DNA of 55,595 nucleotides from an uncultured Clostridia bacterium (GCA_944380885.1 CALWIZ010000012.1:1-55595); one strand, 5' to 3'; counted from the first letter of the stretch, positions 17,751-25,955 are shown. Notes: generated from the sequence alone by a model not told the origin. Program-made: numbers and translations.

Positions 17751-17800
17751 CAAAAAAACTGCCGCAGGTGATAAAATCACGAGCGACAGCCCAGTTTTTT
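17751..17800 (-). terminator. Possible terminator after the feo operon
   Basis: An imperfect inverted repeat (AAAAAACTG with CAG-ccc-AGTTTTTT, inner GTGAT/ATCAC) is T-rich on both outer sides. It lies between the small FeoB-associated gene and the terminase promoter region. Confidence 0.5.
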
Positions 17801-17810
17801 AAGTTATTTA

Positions 17811-17954
17811 TTATTTACCGCATTTTTTGGAATTACAGCTTCCAGAGCAGGGACAGCCGGCACAGCCGCCTTTTTTTCTTTTCCTTACAATGTATATTCC
17901 CGCCGCGCAGACAATACACAGAATCACCGATATGATTATAATGTTTTCAGTCAT
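17811..17954 (-). CDS. FeoB-associated Cys-rich membrane protein
   Basis: A 47-residue protein whose ATG overlaps the feoB stop codon (ATGA). It has one hydrophobic segment (IIIISVILCIVCAAGIYIV) followed by a lysine-rich and cysteine-rich tail (GGCAGCPCSGSCNSKKC) with five cysteines. This is the pattern of the FeoB-associated Cys-rich membrane protein family (PF12669), found after feoB in many Firmicutes. Its role is not established; iron handling or an Feo complex component is inferred from linkage. Confidence 0.9.
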   Translation of the reverse strand: MTENIIIISVILCIVCAAGIYIVRKRKKGGCAGCPCSGSCNSKKCGK

Positions 17955-19987
17955 CTTACCACCGCCGTTTCCTTTGTATTTATGTTCCGGCCTGCGAGTG
18001 AATAATCCGAGCGCACCTTTCTGCCCGCTCTTACAATAAGCGCCGCAAGCACCGCCGCAAATACCAGCACCGCCGCAAGGCCCGCCAGAGCCGCCGTAAT
18101 ATTAAGCGTCTGCGGAGCGGTAATAAGCGTACCAACGGTATACACAAGATATCCGGCAGTATAGCCTACACCGAGCTGGAGACCTATTCCGCCCATCAGC
18201 CATTTCGCGCTTTTCATTTCGGAATTCATAGCGCCGATAGCCGCAAAGCAGGGCGGGGTAAAAAGATTAAATACAAGATAAGCGAGCGCCGCGACCTTTG
18301 TAATGGCAATAATGCCTGCCGCTTGAGCTCCGGCGCCCTCCAAAAGCGCGAGCTCATCTGTATCTATAAGGTTTTCAAGCCCCACAAAGCATACCGCCAG
18401 CGTACCCACCACGTTTTCCTTAGCAATAAATCCGGTCACTGCCGCAGCGGCGAGCTGCCACGATAACACGCCGACAACGGGAACAAGCAGATAAGCAAAC
18501 GGTCTCGCTACCGATGCCAGTATAGATGAATCGGCGCTCTGCGCCACAGAAAAGCTCCAGTCAAAGGTCTGCATTATCTGTACCGCGGTGTTGCAGAGAA
18601 GTATGATTGTCGCCGCCTTTACTATGTACGCTTTTCCACGGCCGAGCATTGATTTCACCGCTCCGAGGAGAGACGGTCTTTTGTATTCGGGAAGCTCGAT
18701 TATAAAAAACGACTTTCGTGATTTATATCCCGCTATTTTATTCACAAGCAGAGCGCCGAGGAAAATAAGAACTATACCCGAAAAATACATAACCGTGCTT
18801 ACCCAGCCGGCATTATCAAAAAACGCGCCGGCGAAAAGCGTTATAACCGGAATTTTAGCTCCGCACGGCATAAAAGGAGCAAGCATTGCGGTCGCCCTGC
18901 GTTCGCGCTCGTTTCTTATCGTGCGGCTTGCCATTATTCCCGGCACCGCGCAGCCGACTGTTATAACAAAAGGAATGACCGATTTTCCGGAAAGTCCCAC
19001 TTTTTTGAATATAGGGTCAAGAACAACTGCCGCGCGTGACATATAACCGCAGTCCTCAAGCAATGCAATAAGAAAATACATCACCATTACAAGCGGTAAA
19101 AATCCTATAACCGCAATAACGCCGCCTATAACGCCGTCAACAAGCAGAGCGTAAAGCACCGGGTTCGCGTTTTGGAGCAGTCCGCCCACAAAACCCTTGA
19201 ATGTCTCAAGCAATGCGCTGAGCCAGTCGGCGACAGGGGCTCCCACCCATACCTGTGAAATCTGAAAGACAAGGAACATAACGACGGCAAAAATCGGTAT
19301 GCCGAGCCATTTGTTAGTGATGATTTTATCGATTTTGTCGCCGGTATTCTCGTCCTTCGTAAAGGTTTTGCGGGTTTCCGCTTCTTTTACCGCACGGCTG
19401 ACAAACTCAAAACGCCGTCTGTCCTCCGCCTCGACCGCCTTTTTGTCGGTAAGATCTATATCCGCCTGCCTGAACGGCGCGGTCTGCTTTTTACCTGCCG
19501 CCGAACAGGCGGCGGCGACAACCTGCGAAAGTCCCTCGGCCGACGTTGAGACGGTTCTTATAACCGGACAGCCTAAAATTCCGCTCAGCTTTTCAGCGTC
19601 TGTTTTATTACCTGCTTTTTCGTTTATATCGCTTTTATTGAGCGCCACAACGACCGGTATGCCAAGCTCTAAAAGCTGTGTCGTAAAAAACAGACTGCGG
19701 CTTAAATTGGTCGCGTCCACAATGTTTATTATAACATCGGGGTTTTCTTTTCTTACATAGGCGCTTGTTATGCTTTCCTCGCCTGTAAAGGGCGACATTG
19801 AATAAGCGCCGGGCAGATCCACGGCGACAGCCGGTTCACTGCCGGAACAGTAACTCTTCTTAATCGGATGCGTCTTTTTCTCCACGGTTACTCCCGCCCA
19901 GTTTCCGACCTTTTCGTTTCTGCCGGTCAGAGCGTTGTACATTGTGGTTTTTCCCGAGTTCGGGTTGCCTGCCAAAGCAATTCTCAT
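17951..19987 (-). CDS. feoB: Ferrous iron transporter FeoB
   Basis: A 678-residue Fe2+ importer. The N-terminal G domain has GNPNSGKTT (residues 7-15), the Switch II region VDLPGAYSM and the NKSD-type ALNKSDINE motif. A linker follows, then the polytopic domain with two Gate-like repeats: GCAVPGIMASRTIRNERER, and the later PFMPCGAKIPV. Length is in the range of Gram-positive FeoB without the C-terminal cysteine domain, which is supplied here by the next small gene. A palindromic operator-like site lies between feoA and feoB. Confidence 0.97.
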   Translation of the reverse strand: MRIALAGNPNSGKTTMYNALTGRNEKVGNWAGVTVEKKTHPIKKSYCSGSEPAVAVDLPGAYSMSPFTGEESITSAYVRKENPDVIINIVDATNLSRSLFFTTQLLELGIPVVVALNKSDINEKAGNKTDAEKLSGILGCPVIRTVSTSAEGLSQVVAAACSAAGKKQTAPFRQADIDLTDKKAVEAEDRRRFEFVSRAVKEAETRKTFTKDENTGDKIDKIITNKWLGIPIFAVVMFLVFQISQVWVGAPVADWLSALLETFKGFVGGLLQNANPVLYALLVDGVIGGVIAVIGFLPLVMVMYFLIALLEDCGYMSRAAVVLDPIFKKVGLSGKSVIPFVITVGCAVPGIMASRTIRNERERRATAMLAPFMPCGAKIPVITLFAGAFFDNAGWVSTVMYFSGIVLIFLGALLVNKIAGYKSRKSFFIIELPEYKRPSLLGAVKSMLGRGKAYIVKAATIILLCNTAVQIMQTFDWSFSVAQSADSSILASVARPFAYLLVPVVGVLSWQLAAAAVTGFIAKENVVGTLAVCFVGLENLIDTDELALLEGAGAQAAGIIAITKVAALAYLVFNLFTPPCFAAIGAMNSEMKSAKWLMGGIGLQLGVGYTAGYLVYTVGTLITAPQTLNITAALAGLAAVLVFAAVLAALIVRAGRKVRSDYSLAGRNINTKETAVVR

Positions 19988-20028
19988 TTTGTTTCCTCCA
20001 TGTTCCTCACTTAGAATATATACTCAAA

Positions 20029-20048
20029 AAGTTAGCGAAGGCTAACTT
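20029..20048. promoter_or_regulatory. Operator-like palindrome between feoA and feoB
   Basis: AAGTTAGC-gaag-GCTAACTT is a perfect 8+8 inverted repeat about 40 bases before the feoB start. It has the same half-site as the two palindromes upstream of feoA, which suggests a third binding site for the same metalloregulator. Confidence 0.75.
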
Positions 20049-20061
20049 ATCGGTACAAAAA

Positions 20062-20277
20062 TCAGCTAACGGTAATTGCGGCGGCAAGACAGTTGTCAAT
20101 ATTATATCTGCCGTCCTTTACCGAGATAACGCACCCTCCGCCGCGGCGGGAAACCACCGTTACGGTTTCGCCTGTATAACAGCCGAGCGAAAAAAGAAAG
20201 GCGTTCAGCTCATCGTCGTCCGTATCTATCCGGCTTATTATGTACTCTCTTCCCACATCTGCGGTTTCAAGCGTCAT
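20062..20277 (-). CDS. feoA: FeoA-type SH3 protein
   Basis: A 71-residue small SH3-like beta-barrel protein (EYIISRIDTDDDELNAFLFSLGCYTGETVTVVSRRGGGCVI pattern). FeoA binds the cytoplasmic side of FeoB and supports iron transport. It is the first gene of the feo transcript, with a strong GGAGGAG ribosome site and a near-consensus promoter overlapped by two operator-like palindromes. Confidence 0.93.
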   Translation of the reverse strand: MTLETADVGREYIISRIDTDDDELNAFLFSLGCYTGETVTVVSRRGGGCVISVKDGRYNIDNCLAAAITVS

Positions 20278-20304
20278 GTCTGCTCCTCCAGATCATAAAA
20301 ATTA

Positions 20305-20354
20305 GTTAGTGTAAACTAACCTTTGAATCAAAAATATAGTTAGTCTCAGCTAAC
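20305..20354. promoter_or_regulatory. Paired operator palindromes upstream of feoA
   Basis: Two 16-base inverted repeats, GTTAGT-gtaa-ACTAAC (20305-20320) and GTTAGT-ctca-GCTAAC (20339-20354), are centred 34 bases apart just downstream of the -10. The half-site resembles DtxR/IdeR-class boxes (TTAGGTTAGNCTAACCTAA). Iron-dependent repression of feo is the natural inference. Confidence 0.8.
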
Positions 20355-20362
20355 CATATAAC

Positions 20363-20391
20363 AGTATAATACACTCAACGGAATTTGTCAA
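20363..20391 (-). promoter_or_regulatory. Sigma-A promoter of feoA-feoB
   Basis: On the minus strand a perfect TTGACA (20386-20391), 17 bases and TATACT (20363-20368). The operator palindromes lie right downstream, so a bound repressor would block initiation or early elongation. Confidence 0.88.
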
Positions 20392-20448
20392 CCAGAAATT
20401 CCATATTTTTTTTAAAAGATTTTGGAGTTTGATTTACAATAGAAAACC

Positions 20449-20471
20449 GCGCCCTGCAAAAAGGCACGGTA
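20449..20471 (-). terminator. Terminator after tspO
   Basis: ACCGTGCC and GGCGCGGT pair with one G-U across a 7-9 base loop, followed by TTTTC on the minus strand, just after the tspO stop. Confidence 0.65.
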
Positions 20472-20477
20472 TAAAAA

Positions 20478-20939
20478 TCAGTTGAGAAGATATATTGAAA
20501 GATTAAGATAGCCGGCAAATGTAACCCATAACAGATACGGCAGCATAAGAATCCCTGCCGGTTTTGAAATGCGGTAAAAAAGAACCGTTGTCGCTGAAAT
20601 AAGCAGCCACAGCAGAACAAGCCATACAAAAGCCGCCAGATACGCTTCGGCTCTGAAAAATATCAGTGACCAGAGCAGATTGAAGAAAAGCTGTACGCCG
20701 TAAAGCGTCAGGGTGACGCGGTTGCTTCTGCCTGACGTGACAACAAGGTAGCAGGCTAACCCCATCAGCACAAACAGAACAGTCCACACCACGGGGAACA
20801 GCCACCCCGGCGGCGAAAGAGCCGGCTTGTTGAGCGAATCAAATGTTTCCATGCTGTCCTTGGTAAGAAGTGCTGAAAGTCCTCCTATTGCAAGCGGCAC
20901 CGCAAGAGAAGCCAGCAGTTTTTTCCAGTATATTATCAA
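20478..20939 (-). CDS. tspO: TspO/MBR family membrane protein
   Basis: About 153 residues, five membrane segments. Family landmarks are FDSLNKPALSPPGWLFPVVWTVLF, the central FFNLLWSLIFF and a C-terminal LLPYLLWVTFAGYLN. TspO proteins bind tetrapyrroles and are linked to porphyrin or stress responses; the bacterial role is unsettled. I prefer the TTG at 20939, since GGGGTGA lies 5 bases upstream. A GTG at 20948 (three residues longer) is possible. The ribosome site is the downstream arm of the hairpin that follows the glycosyltransferase gene. Confidence 0.92.
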   Translation of the reverse strand: MIIYWKKLLASLAVPLAIGGLSALLTKDSMETFDSLNKPALSPPGWLFPVVWTVLFVLMGLACYLVVTSGRSNRVTLTLYGVQLFFNLLWSLIFFRAEAYLAAFVWLVLLWLLISATTVLFYRISKPAGILMLPYLLWVTFAGYLNLSIYLLN

Positions 20940-20947
20940 AAAAATCA

Positions 20948-20973
20948 CCCCGGAAATATTTTATGTTCCGGGG
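20948..20973 (-). terminator. Hairpin between glycosyltransferase gene and tspO
   Basis: CCCCGGAA with TTCCGGGG (8 bp), followed on the minus strand by TGATTTTTTT. It looks like the terminator of the glycosyltransferase transcript, but its distal arm is also the tspO Shine-Dalgarno and the T-run lies at the tspO start. Confidence 0.7.
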
Positions 20974-21026
20974 GCGGTAATATATACATATTATAAAAAC
21001 GGACAAAATCGCAGTAAATTCTACCG

Positions 21027-22592
21027 TTATCTCTGTAAAGCTCCAACCGGCTTTGCCTTTACTTCAACTGAATTTGCTTTATTATTCTTTTGTTTCAGAT
21101 CGTCAATAGTAACCTTGCTTTCGTGCGGTATCGGCTTCCATGTAACCTTTTTAAAGAGCGCCACATACTGGGTATATCTGCCGATAATATCAAATGTTGG
21201 CCAAGCGATAACAGAAACAAGAATTTTTCTTAAAGGCATTTTCTTTATATGCCTGCGTTCCATAATGAGCACATAAACCGCGGTCGCCATATTTTCAATA
21301 TACATACCTGCACGGTAAAGCAGTCTGAGCCATATCTGAAGGAGCATTCCGAGAAATAAGGCTTCAATGCCGGTATCAACAGTGACCTTGACAGGAAAGA
21401 GAAACCGCAGGAACTGCGCCAGATATGTGCTTTTGGTAAAAAGGTACATACCGTCTATACCGTAAGCATAGCTGTAAAAACCGAAAGCCAGTACTGAAAC
21501 AAGCAGCCAGCGTATTACGTTGAAGACCGAGAAAGGCGTTAGCTGCATAAGCGTATCATATGACGCTACACGGTGGCGTACCGACTCAAGCACATCAAGA
21601 CAGATTTCCTTAAAGCTCCTGTTTTTCTTTTTTTCTTTTTTGTTCCAGCTGTTTTTAAGAAACAGCTTGCCGAAAAACACATTCACCAAAAGTGAAGGAC
21701 CTGTTTCGGCAAAGGCAAGCAAATGCCCTTTAGACCATCTGAGCCTTTGGCGCAGCGCTATTTTAAGGCTTGTAGGCTGCTCGTCGTAAAACTCGGCGGC
21801 ATCGTTATACGATATAGCGTACCCCTGCGCCACAGCGTCGGCAGTCAGCGCTCGGTCCTCAGTAAGAGAAGTATACTTCCAGCCGTCTCTCACTATCTCG
21901 CTTGAGAACAGAAAACCTGTCCCCTGTATATTTGTGGCAAGTCTCAGCACGGAACGTCCGCGGTGATTGGTTCTTATCGAACGAAGCCAGTGCAGCGCGT
22001 AGGTTGAAGCCACCCACGACTCGTCGAAATTCTTTGTATTCCTGTAAGAAGTAATAATTTTTTCTCCCGCGTCGAACGAATCATTCATACGGGAAATATA
22101 GTCGGATTTAAGCAGGTTGTCCGCGTCGAAAACAAAATATCCCTCAAAGCTCTCCCTGCCGTAATCCTCTCCGATCCGCTCAAAAAGATACTGAAGCGCG
22201 AATCCCTTTGTTTTGTGCTCGTTATCAAAGCGCTCATAGCATACAGCTCCGTGCTGTCTCGCTATTTCGGCGGTTTTATCGGTGCAGTTGTCCGCCACCA
22301 CAAAGACCGTAACAAGCTCTTTCGGATAGTCCTGTTTTGCTATGCTGTCAAGCAGGTTGCCTATAACCTTTTCCTCATTGCGGGCGGCTATCACAACTGC
22401 GTATTTATGGTTTTTCTTCGCCGGCTTGAATTTACGGGTATAAAAGAAGCCTATAACGCGGTAAACGATTTTATATGCAACAACCGCCGAAAAAACAGAG
22501 CCGATAACTGTATATATAATTTTAAGCGCAGGATACCAATCGCCGATACTCGAAGCAACGTTAGCCGCCTGCGGTACAAAATCAAAAAGCAA
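21027..22592 (-). CDS. Processive family 2 glycosyltransferase, membrane
   Basis: A 521-residue GT2 protein of the cellulose-synthase/hyaluronan-synthase-like type. An N-terminal membrane segment (IIYTVIGSVFSAVVAYKIVY) is followed by the GT-A domain: VVIAARNEE, the DxD region VFDADNLL, the catalytic TEDRAL and the processive motif QRLRWSKGH. At least three further hydrophobic segments come after residue 340. It probably polymerises or adds sugars to an exported polysaccharide from nucleotide-sugar donors. There is no partner gene for synthesis or export beside it, so the product cannot be named. The gene has its own promoter. Confidence 0.88.
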   Translation of the reverse strand: MLFDFVPQAANVASSIGDWYPALKIIYTVIGSVFSAVVAYKIVYRVIGFFYTRKFKPAKKNHKYAVVIAARNEEKVIGNLLDSIAKQDYPKELVTVFVVADNCTDKTAEIARQHGAVCYERFDNEHKTKGFALQYLFERIGEDYGRESFEGYFVFDADNLLKSDYISRMNDSFDAGEKIITSYRNTKNFDESWVASTYALHWLRSIRTNHRGRSVLRLATNIQGTGFLFSSEIVRDGWKYTSLTEDRALTADAVAQGYAISYNDAAEFYDEQPTSLKIALRQRLRWSKGHLLAFAETGPSLLVNVFFGKLFLKNSWNKKEKKKNRSFKEICLDVLESVRHRVASYDTLMQLTPFSVFNVIRWLLVSVLAFGFYSYAYGIDGMYLFTKSTYLAQFLRFLFPVKVTVDTGIEALFLGMLLQIWLRLLYRAGMYIENMATAVYVLIMERRHIKKMPLRKILVSVIAWPTFDIIGRYTQYVALFKKVTWKPIPHESKVTIDDLKQKNNKANSVEVKAKPVGALQR

Positions 22593-22634
22593 TTATATTA
22601 TCTCCTTTACGTGGTTTTTACACACAGTGTCACT

Positions 22635-22663
22635 ATTATATCATTCAAACTCCATAAAATCAA
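22635..22663 (-). promoter_or_regulatory. Promoter of the glycosyltransferase gene
   Basis: On the minus strand TTGATT (22658-22663), 17 bases and a perfect TATAAT (22635-22640). AAAGGAGA precedes the gene start. Confidence 0.7.
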
Positions 22664-22685
22664 GCATAAAAATTTGTCATAAATT

Positions 22686-24605
22686 TTAATTTTTTTGTTG
22701 CCCGATAAGTTCGGCGTATTCATCGCTTAACTTTTCCCACTCGCCCATCACGGTATCAAGTTCAGTCTCAAGCGAGTCTATTTCCGCCTGAAGCTCTGAC
22801 AGCTTCATATAGTCAGAGGCGTTTTCCTCCCAGGAAAGCTCCTGCTTCACTCCTCCGATTTTTTCCTCAAGCAGCGCGATTTTTTCCTCGGCTTTCGCGA
22901 TCGCCCGTTCATATCTTGAACGCTCCTTTGCCGGTGTTGTAAAGCTTTTCTTAGCTTTTTTTGCCGGTTCTTCCTTTTTCTCCTGTTCTTTTTTCGCCTC
23001 TGACGACTGCATTTCAATATACTGCGCGTAGCCGTAGGGATATTCCGTTACCCCGCCGTTTTCAAAGGAAAGCAGACGGTCTGAAATTTTGCGGATAAAA
23101 TAACGGTCGTGCGAAACAAAAAGCAGCGTTCCGGTATAGGAAAGCAGCATATCCTCAAGCGTTTCTTTTCCCACTATGTCCATATGGTTTGTAGGTTCAT
23201 CGAGAATAAGAAAGTTAGGCCTTTTTCTGAATATTTTGCAGAGCGCAAGCCTTACCCTCTCGCCGCCTGACAGCATATCAACTCTTTTGAAAACTTCTTC
23301 GCCTGTGAACATAAACGCTCCGAGCGCGCTGCGAGCCTCAAAATCGGTCATACCGGGATACGCCTTCAAGAAATCGTCAAGCACGGTATCAGAGCTTGAA
23401 TAAAGCGCCATCTGCTGGTCAAAATAGCCTATCGAGACCCTCGGCCCGAATTTAAACTCACCTGACAGCGGCGGTACCTTTCCCATAAGTGTTTTTATAA
23501 ATGTTGATTTTCCGAGTCCGTTGCCGCCTATTATTCCTACCCTGTCGCCCCTGTGCATTTCTATGTCAACGACCGAAAGCGGTTTGTCGTAGCCTATTTC
23601 CAGCTTTTTTACCGAAAGAACGTCCTTTACTCCCGCGTCCTCCGGCTCGAAAAAGGCATGAAATGTTCTCATGTCGTAAGCCTCCGGTGCCTCGACCGGC
23701 TTCATACGCTCAAGCTGCTTTAATTTAGACTGCGCCATCGCCGCCTTTGTGGGCTTGTACCTGAATTTTTCAACAAGCTGCGTAAGGCGTTCTATCTCTT
23801 TTTTCTGCGCGTCGTACTCCTTCTTCTGCTGTTCCCTCTGCTGCTTTTTAAGTATTGTGAAGCTGGTATAATTCCCGGCGTACCTGTAGGTGACGCCGTA
23901 CTCTATTTCATACACGGTCTCTGCCACATTGTCAAGAAACATACGGTCATGCGAGACCACAACAAATGCCTTTTTATATTCCTTAAGATAACCCTCAAGC
24001 CATTCCACCGCCTCTATGTCGAGATGGTTTGTAGGTTCGTCCAGCAGTAAAATATCCGGCTTTGAGAGCAGCAGCTTGAGAAAAGCTATCTTTGTGCGCT
24101 GACCGCCCGAAAACTCACTTAACGGGCGGTATTTCTGCTCGTCGGTAAATCCGAAATGCTTTATCGCCGCCTCGTATTCCTTTTCAAAATAGAAACCGCC
24201 GAGATTTGTGAAAAGGTCAAGCAACGAGGTATATTTTCTGATGTTTTCCTCGCTCTGAGCCGATTCCATTTTTTTCTGCGCGTCCTCAAGCTCATATTTA
24301 ACAGAGAGGATTTCCGTATATGCCGAGCGTATTTCCTCGATAAGCGTCCGGCTCTCATCGTCAAAGGTCATCTGTGAAAGCACGCCTATATGAGGCTTGC
24401 CCGACACCGCGAAAAAGCTGTCTGTATCGCTGTCAAGCCTTGTAAGACTGTACTCGCCGGCAATCAGCTTTAAAAGTGTGGTTTTTCCGCAGCCGTTGCG
24501 TCCGACCACCGCTATTTTGCTTGTGTCGTTTACCTCAATGTTGACAGAGCTTAAAATCGGCTGGCCCGAAAGCTCGACAACACCGTTCTGAATTTTAAGC
24601 TGCAT
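22686..24605 (-). CDS. ABC-F family ATPase
   Basis: About 639 residues with two ATP-binding domains on one chain and no membrane segment, the ABC-F layout. Domain 1 has GRNGCGKTT, FSGGQ and LLLDEPTNHLD; domain 2 has GGNGLGKST, LSGGE and LILDEPTNHMD. The inter-domain linker is rich in K/Q/E, and a C-terminal coiled coil runs from about residue 560. ABC-F proteins act on the ribosome (translation factors, or antibiotic protection in some groups). The start is set at the ATG 24605, with AGGAG upstream; the open frame goes 22 codons further but those codons are basic and unlike the family. Confidence 0.93.
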   Translation of the reverse strand: MQLKIQNGVVELSGQPILSSVNIEVNDTSKIAVVGRNGCGKTTLLKLIAGEYSLTRLDSDTDSFFAVSGKPHIGVLSQMTFDDESRTLIEEIRSAYTEILSVKYELEDAQKKMESAQSEENIRKYTSLLDLFTNLGGFYFEKEYEAAIKHFGFTDEQKYRPLSEFSGGQRTKIAFLKLLLSKPDILLLDEPTNHLDIEAVEWLEGYLKEYKKAFVVVSHDRMFLDNVAETVYEIEYGVTYRYAGNYTSFTILKKQQREQQKKEYDAQKKEIERLTQLVEKFRYKPTKAAMAQSKLKQLERMKPVEAPEAYDMRTFHAFFEPEDAGVKDVLSVKKLEIGYDKPLSVVDIEMHRGDRVGIIGGNGLGKSTFIKTLMGKVPPLSGEFKFGPRVSIGYFDQQMALYSSSDTVLDDFLKAYPGMTDFEARSALGAFMFTGEEVFKRVDMLSGGERVRLALCKIFRKRPNFLILDEPTNHMDIVGKETLEDMLLSYTGTLLFVSHDRYFIRKISDRLLSFENGGVTEYPYGYAQYIEMQSSEAKKEQEKKEEPAKKAKKSFTTPAKERSRYERAIAKAEEKIALLEEKIGGVKQELSWEENASDYMKLSELQAEIDSLETELDTVMGEWEKLSDEYAELIGQQKN

Positions 24606-24727
24606 ATAATCCCGCTCCTGTTTCTGTAAGCGGCGCCGCCGCTTATTACTGCACGGGCTATATTTTAACATTTTACAGCGTTTTTTGCAACCGTTTTCGG
24701 CAATACGAGCAGCAGACGAGAAAATAT

Positions 24728-24765
24728 GGGGATTATATCCCCTTAATAATTAAGATTATAACCCC
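24728..24765. promoter_or_regulatory. Candidate operator upstream of the small HTH gene
   Basis: GGGGATTATATCCCC (24728-24742) is a near-perfect palindrome. GATTATA[T/A]CCCC occurs twice (24731-24742 and 24754-24765) as a direct repeat with a 23-base period, with TTAATAATTAA between. Its place 31 bases before the HTH gene suggests autoregulation. Confidence 0.5.
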
Positions 24766-24795
24766 CATAATTAAAAATGTCAAGGAGATGTTTTC

Positions 24796-25014
24796 ATGAT
24801 AGTATTTGACCGGCTCTGGGAGACGATGAAGAGGAAAAATATTTCCACTTATACCCTGCGTGAGAAATGCGGAATAGACAGCAAAACGGTGCGGCGGCTT
24901 AAAGCAAACGAAAATATAGAGACAAAAACGCTTGACAGACTTTGCCGTGTGCTTTGCTGTAAATTAGAAGATATAGCCGAGTTTGTTGACAGCGGCGACA
25001 GTCAGGACAACTGA
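24796..25014 (+). CDS. Small HTH (Cro/CI-type) regulator
   Basis: A 72-residue single-domain XRE-like protein. Helix-turn-helix residues are about 18-40 (TYTLREKCGIDSKTVRRLKAN), ending in the LDRLCRVLCCKLEDIAEFV pattern of the HTH_26/YozG type. There is no ligand or dimerisation extension. AAGGAGATG precedes the ATG. It stands alone between a divergent ABC-F gene and the repeat, with palindromic sequence upstream. Targets are unknown. Confidence 0.87.
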   Translation: MIVFDRLWETMKRKNISTYTLREKCGIDSKTVRRLKANENIETKTLDRLCRVLCCKLEDIAEFVDSGDSQDN

Positions 25015-25024
25015 ATATATGCAG

Positions 25025-25061
25025 AAAACCGCGTACAGCATTTAAAACTGTACACGCTTTT
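25025..25061 (+). terminator. Left copy of duplicated terminator, repeat copy B
   Basis: AAAACCGCGTACAG and CTGTACACGCTTTT pair around catttaaaa, after the HTH gene. It matches 25264-25298 on the far side of the repeat except for a few positions, of which T-A to C-G keeps the pair. Confidence 0.75.
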
Positions 25062-25263
25062 GGACGGGAATGCCGTTCGCTCAAAAATCAAAGATTTTCG
25101 GACTGCACTCTATCCCCGCCAATACCACCTCTGTGCCCTTGAAAACCCGCTTCATAAGCGGGTTTTCGTTTACAAGGAGTTTTTTCGACGCACCTGTCGC
25201 CGAAAAAACAAAATGCGGCTGAACGCCGCGAAAAAAATAAATTTGAGTTTTATAGACAGACTG
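25062..25263. repeat. Dispersed hairpin-rich intergenic repeat, copy B
   Basis: About 200 bases related to 1066-1296, in the same orientation on the plus strand, but lacking the outer GAGCGTGTCG hairpin. The block from GGGAATGCCGTTCGCTC to the CACCTGTCG loop aligns throughout. The stem GAAAACCCGC/GCGGGTTTTC carries a compensated G-C to A-T change relative to copy A. GCGGC-tgaac-GCCGC is perfectly paired here. No credible reading frame. Confidence 0.8.
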
Positions 25264-25298
25264 AAACCGCGCACAGCATTTAAAACTGTGCGCGGTTT
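25264..25298 (-). terminator. Right copy of duplicated terminator, repeat copy B
   Basis: AAACCGCGCACAG with CTGTGCGCGGTTT is perfectly paired and lies 3 bases after the sleB stop. On the minus strand it is followed by only TTT before the repeat begins with CAGTCTGTC. Confidence 0.75.
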
Positions 25299-25301
25299 AA
25301 T

Positions 25302-25955
25302 TTAGCTGCAGAATCTGTGATTTCCTATCGTTGTGATTACGGGACGTGAGAATATCCACTGGCTTGTGGCGGTTTTCGGATTGTAATAGTAAATCGCGCC
25401 CCCGCTCGGGTCAAGTCCGTTTATCGCGTCACGCGCGGCGCTGTAAGCGCTTTCCGCCACCGGCTCGTAGAACTGACCGTCATAAAGACAGGAAAAAGCG
25501 CCGCTCTGGTATACAACGCCCGAAACGGTATCCGGGAACGACGGGTGCTCTACCCTGTTAAGCACCACCGCCCCGACGGCGACCTGCCCGATATAGCTTT
25601 CTCCCCTCGCCTCGGCGGAAATTATCCTTGCAAGCAGCTCATAGTCAGCGGAGGAATACCCGCCGAAGGAGCTGTCGTCCTTACCTGATATTCCGAGAGC
25701 CTTAAGTGTGTTTACTCCCGCAATACCATCGGCGGCAAGCCCGTTGTCACGCTGAAAGCTGATAACAGCGTTTCTGGTACGTGTTCCGAAAATCCCGTCT
25801 ACCGTATAATTGTAATATCCCTTTTCCTTTAACTTTTGCTGAATCGCCACAACCTCGTCCGAACGCGAACCGACCTTTGACAGTCCGCTTACCGATACGC
25901 CGAAAGTGCATAATATAAGCAGTGTGGCAAGCATTATTCCCATTGCGCGTTTCAT
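25302..25955 (-). CDS. sleB: Spore cortex-lytic enzyme-like cell wall hydrolase
   Basis: About 217 residues: signal peptide, then a peptidoglycan-binding repeat (residues about 25-85: SDEVVAIQQKLKEKGYY, DGIFGTRTRNAVISFQ), then a Hydrolase_2/SleB catalytic domain (ARIISAEARGESYIGQVAVGAVVLNRVEH; catalytic Glu in SAEARGE). SleB is a lytic transglycosylase that degrades cortex during germination; related CwlJ/SleL-type proteins have vegetative roles, so germination is the likely but not certain function. The ATG at 25955 has AAGGGTG upstream; a GTG three codons earlier overlaps that site. It ends at the duplicated terminator of repeat copy B. Confidence 0.88.
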   Translation of the reverse strand: MKRAMGIMLATLLILCTFGVSVSGLSKVGSRSDEVVAIQQKLKEKGYYNYTVDGIFGTRTRNAVISFQRDNGLAADGIAGVNTLKALGISGKDDSSFGGYSSADYELLARIISAEARGESYIGQVAVGAVVLNRVEHPSFPDTVSGVVYQSGAFSCLYDGQFYEPVAESAYSAARDAINGLDPSGGAIYYYNPKTATSQWIFSRPVITTIGNHRFCS

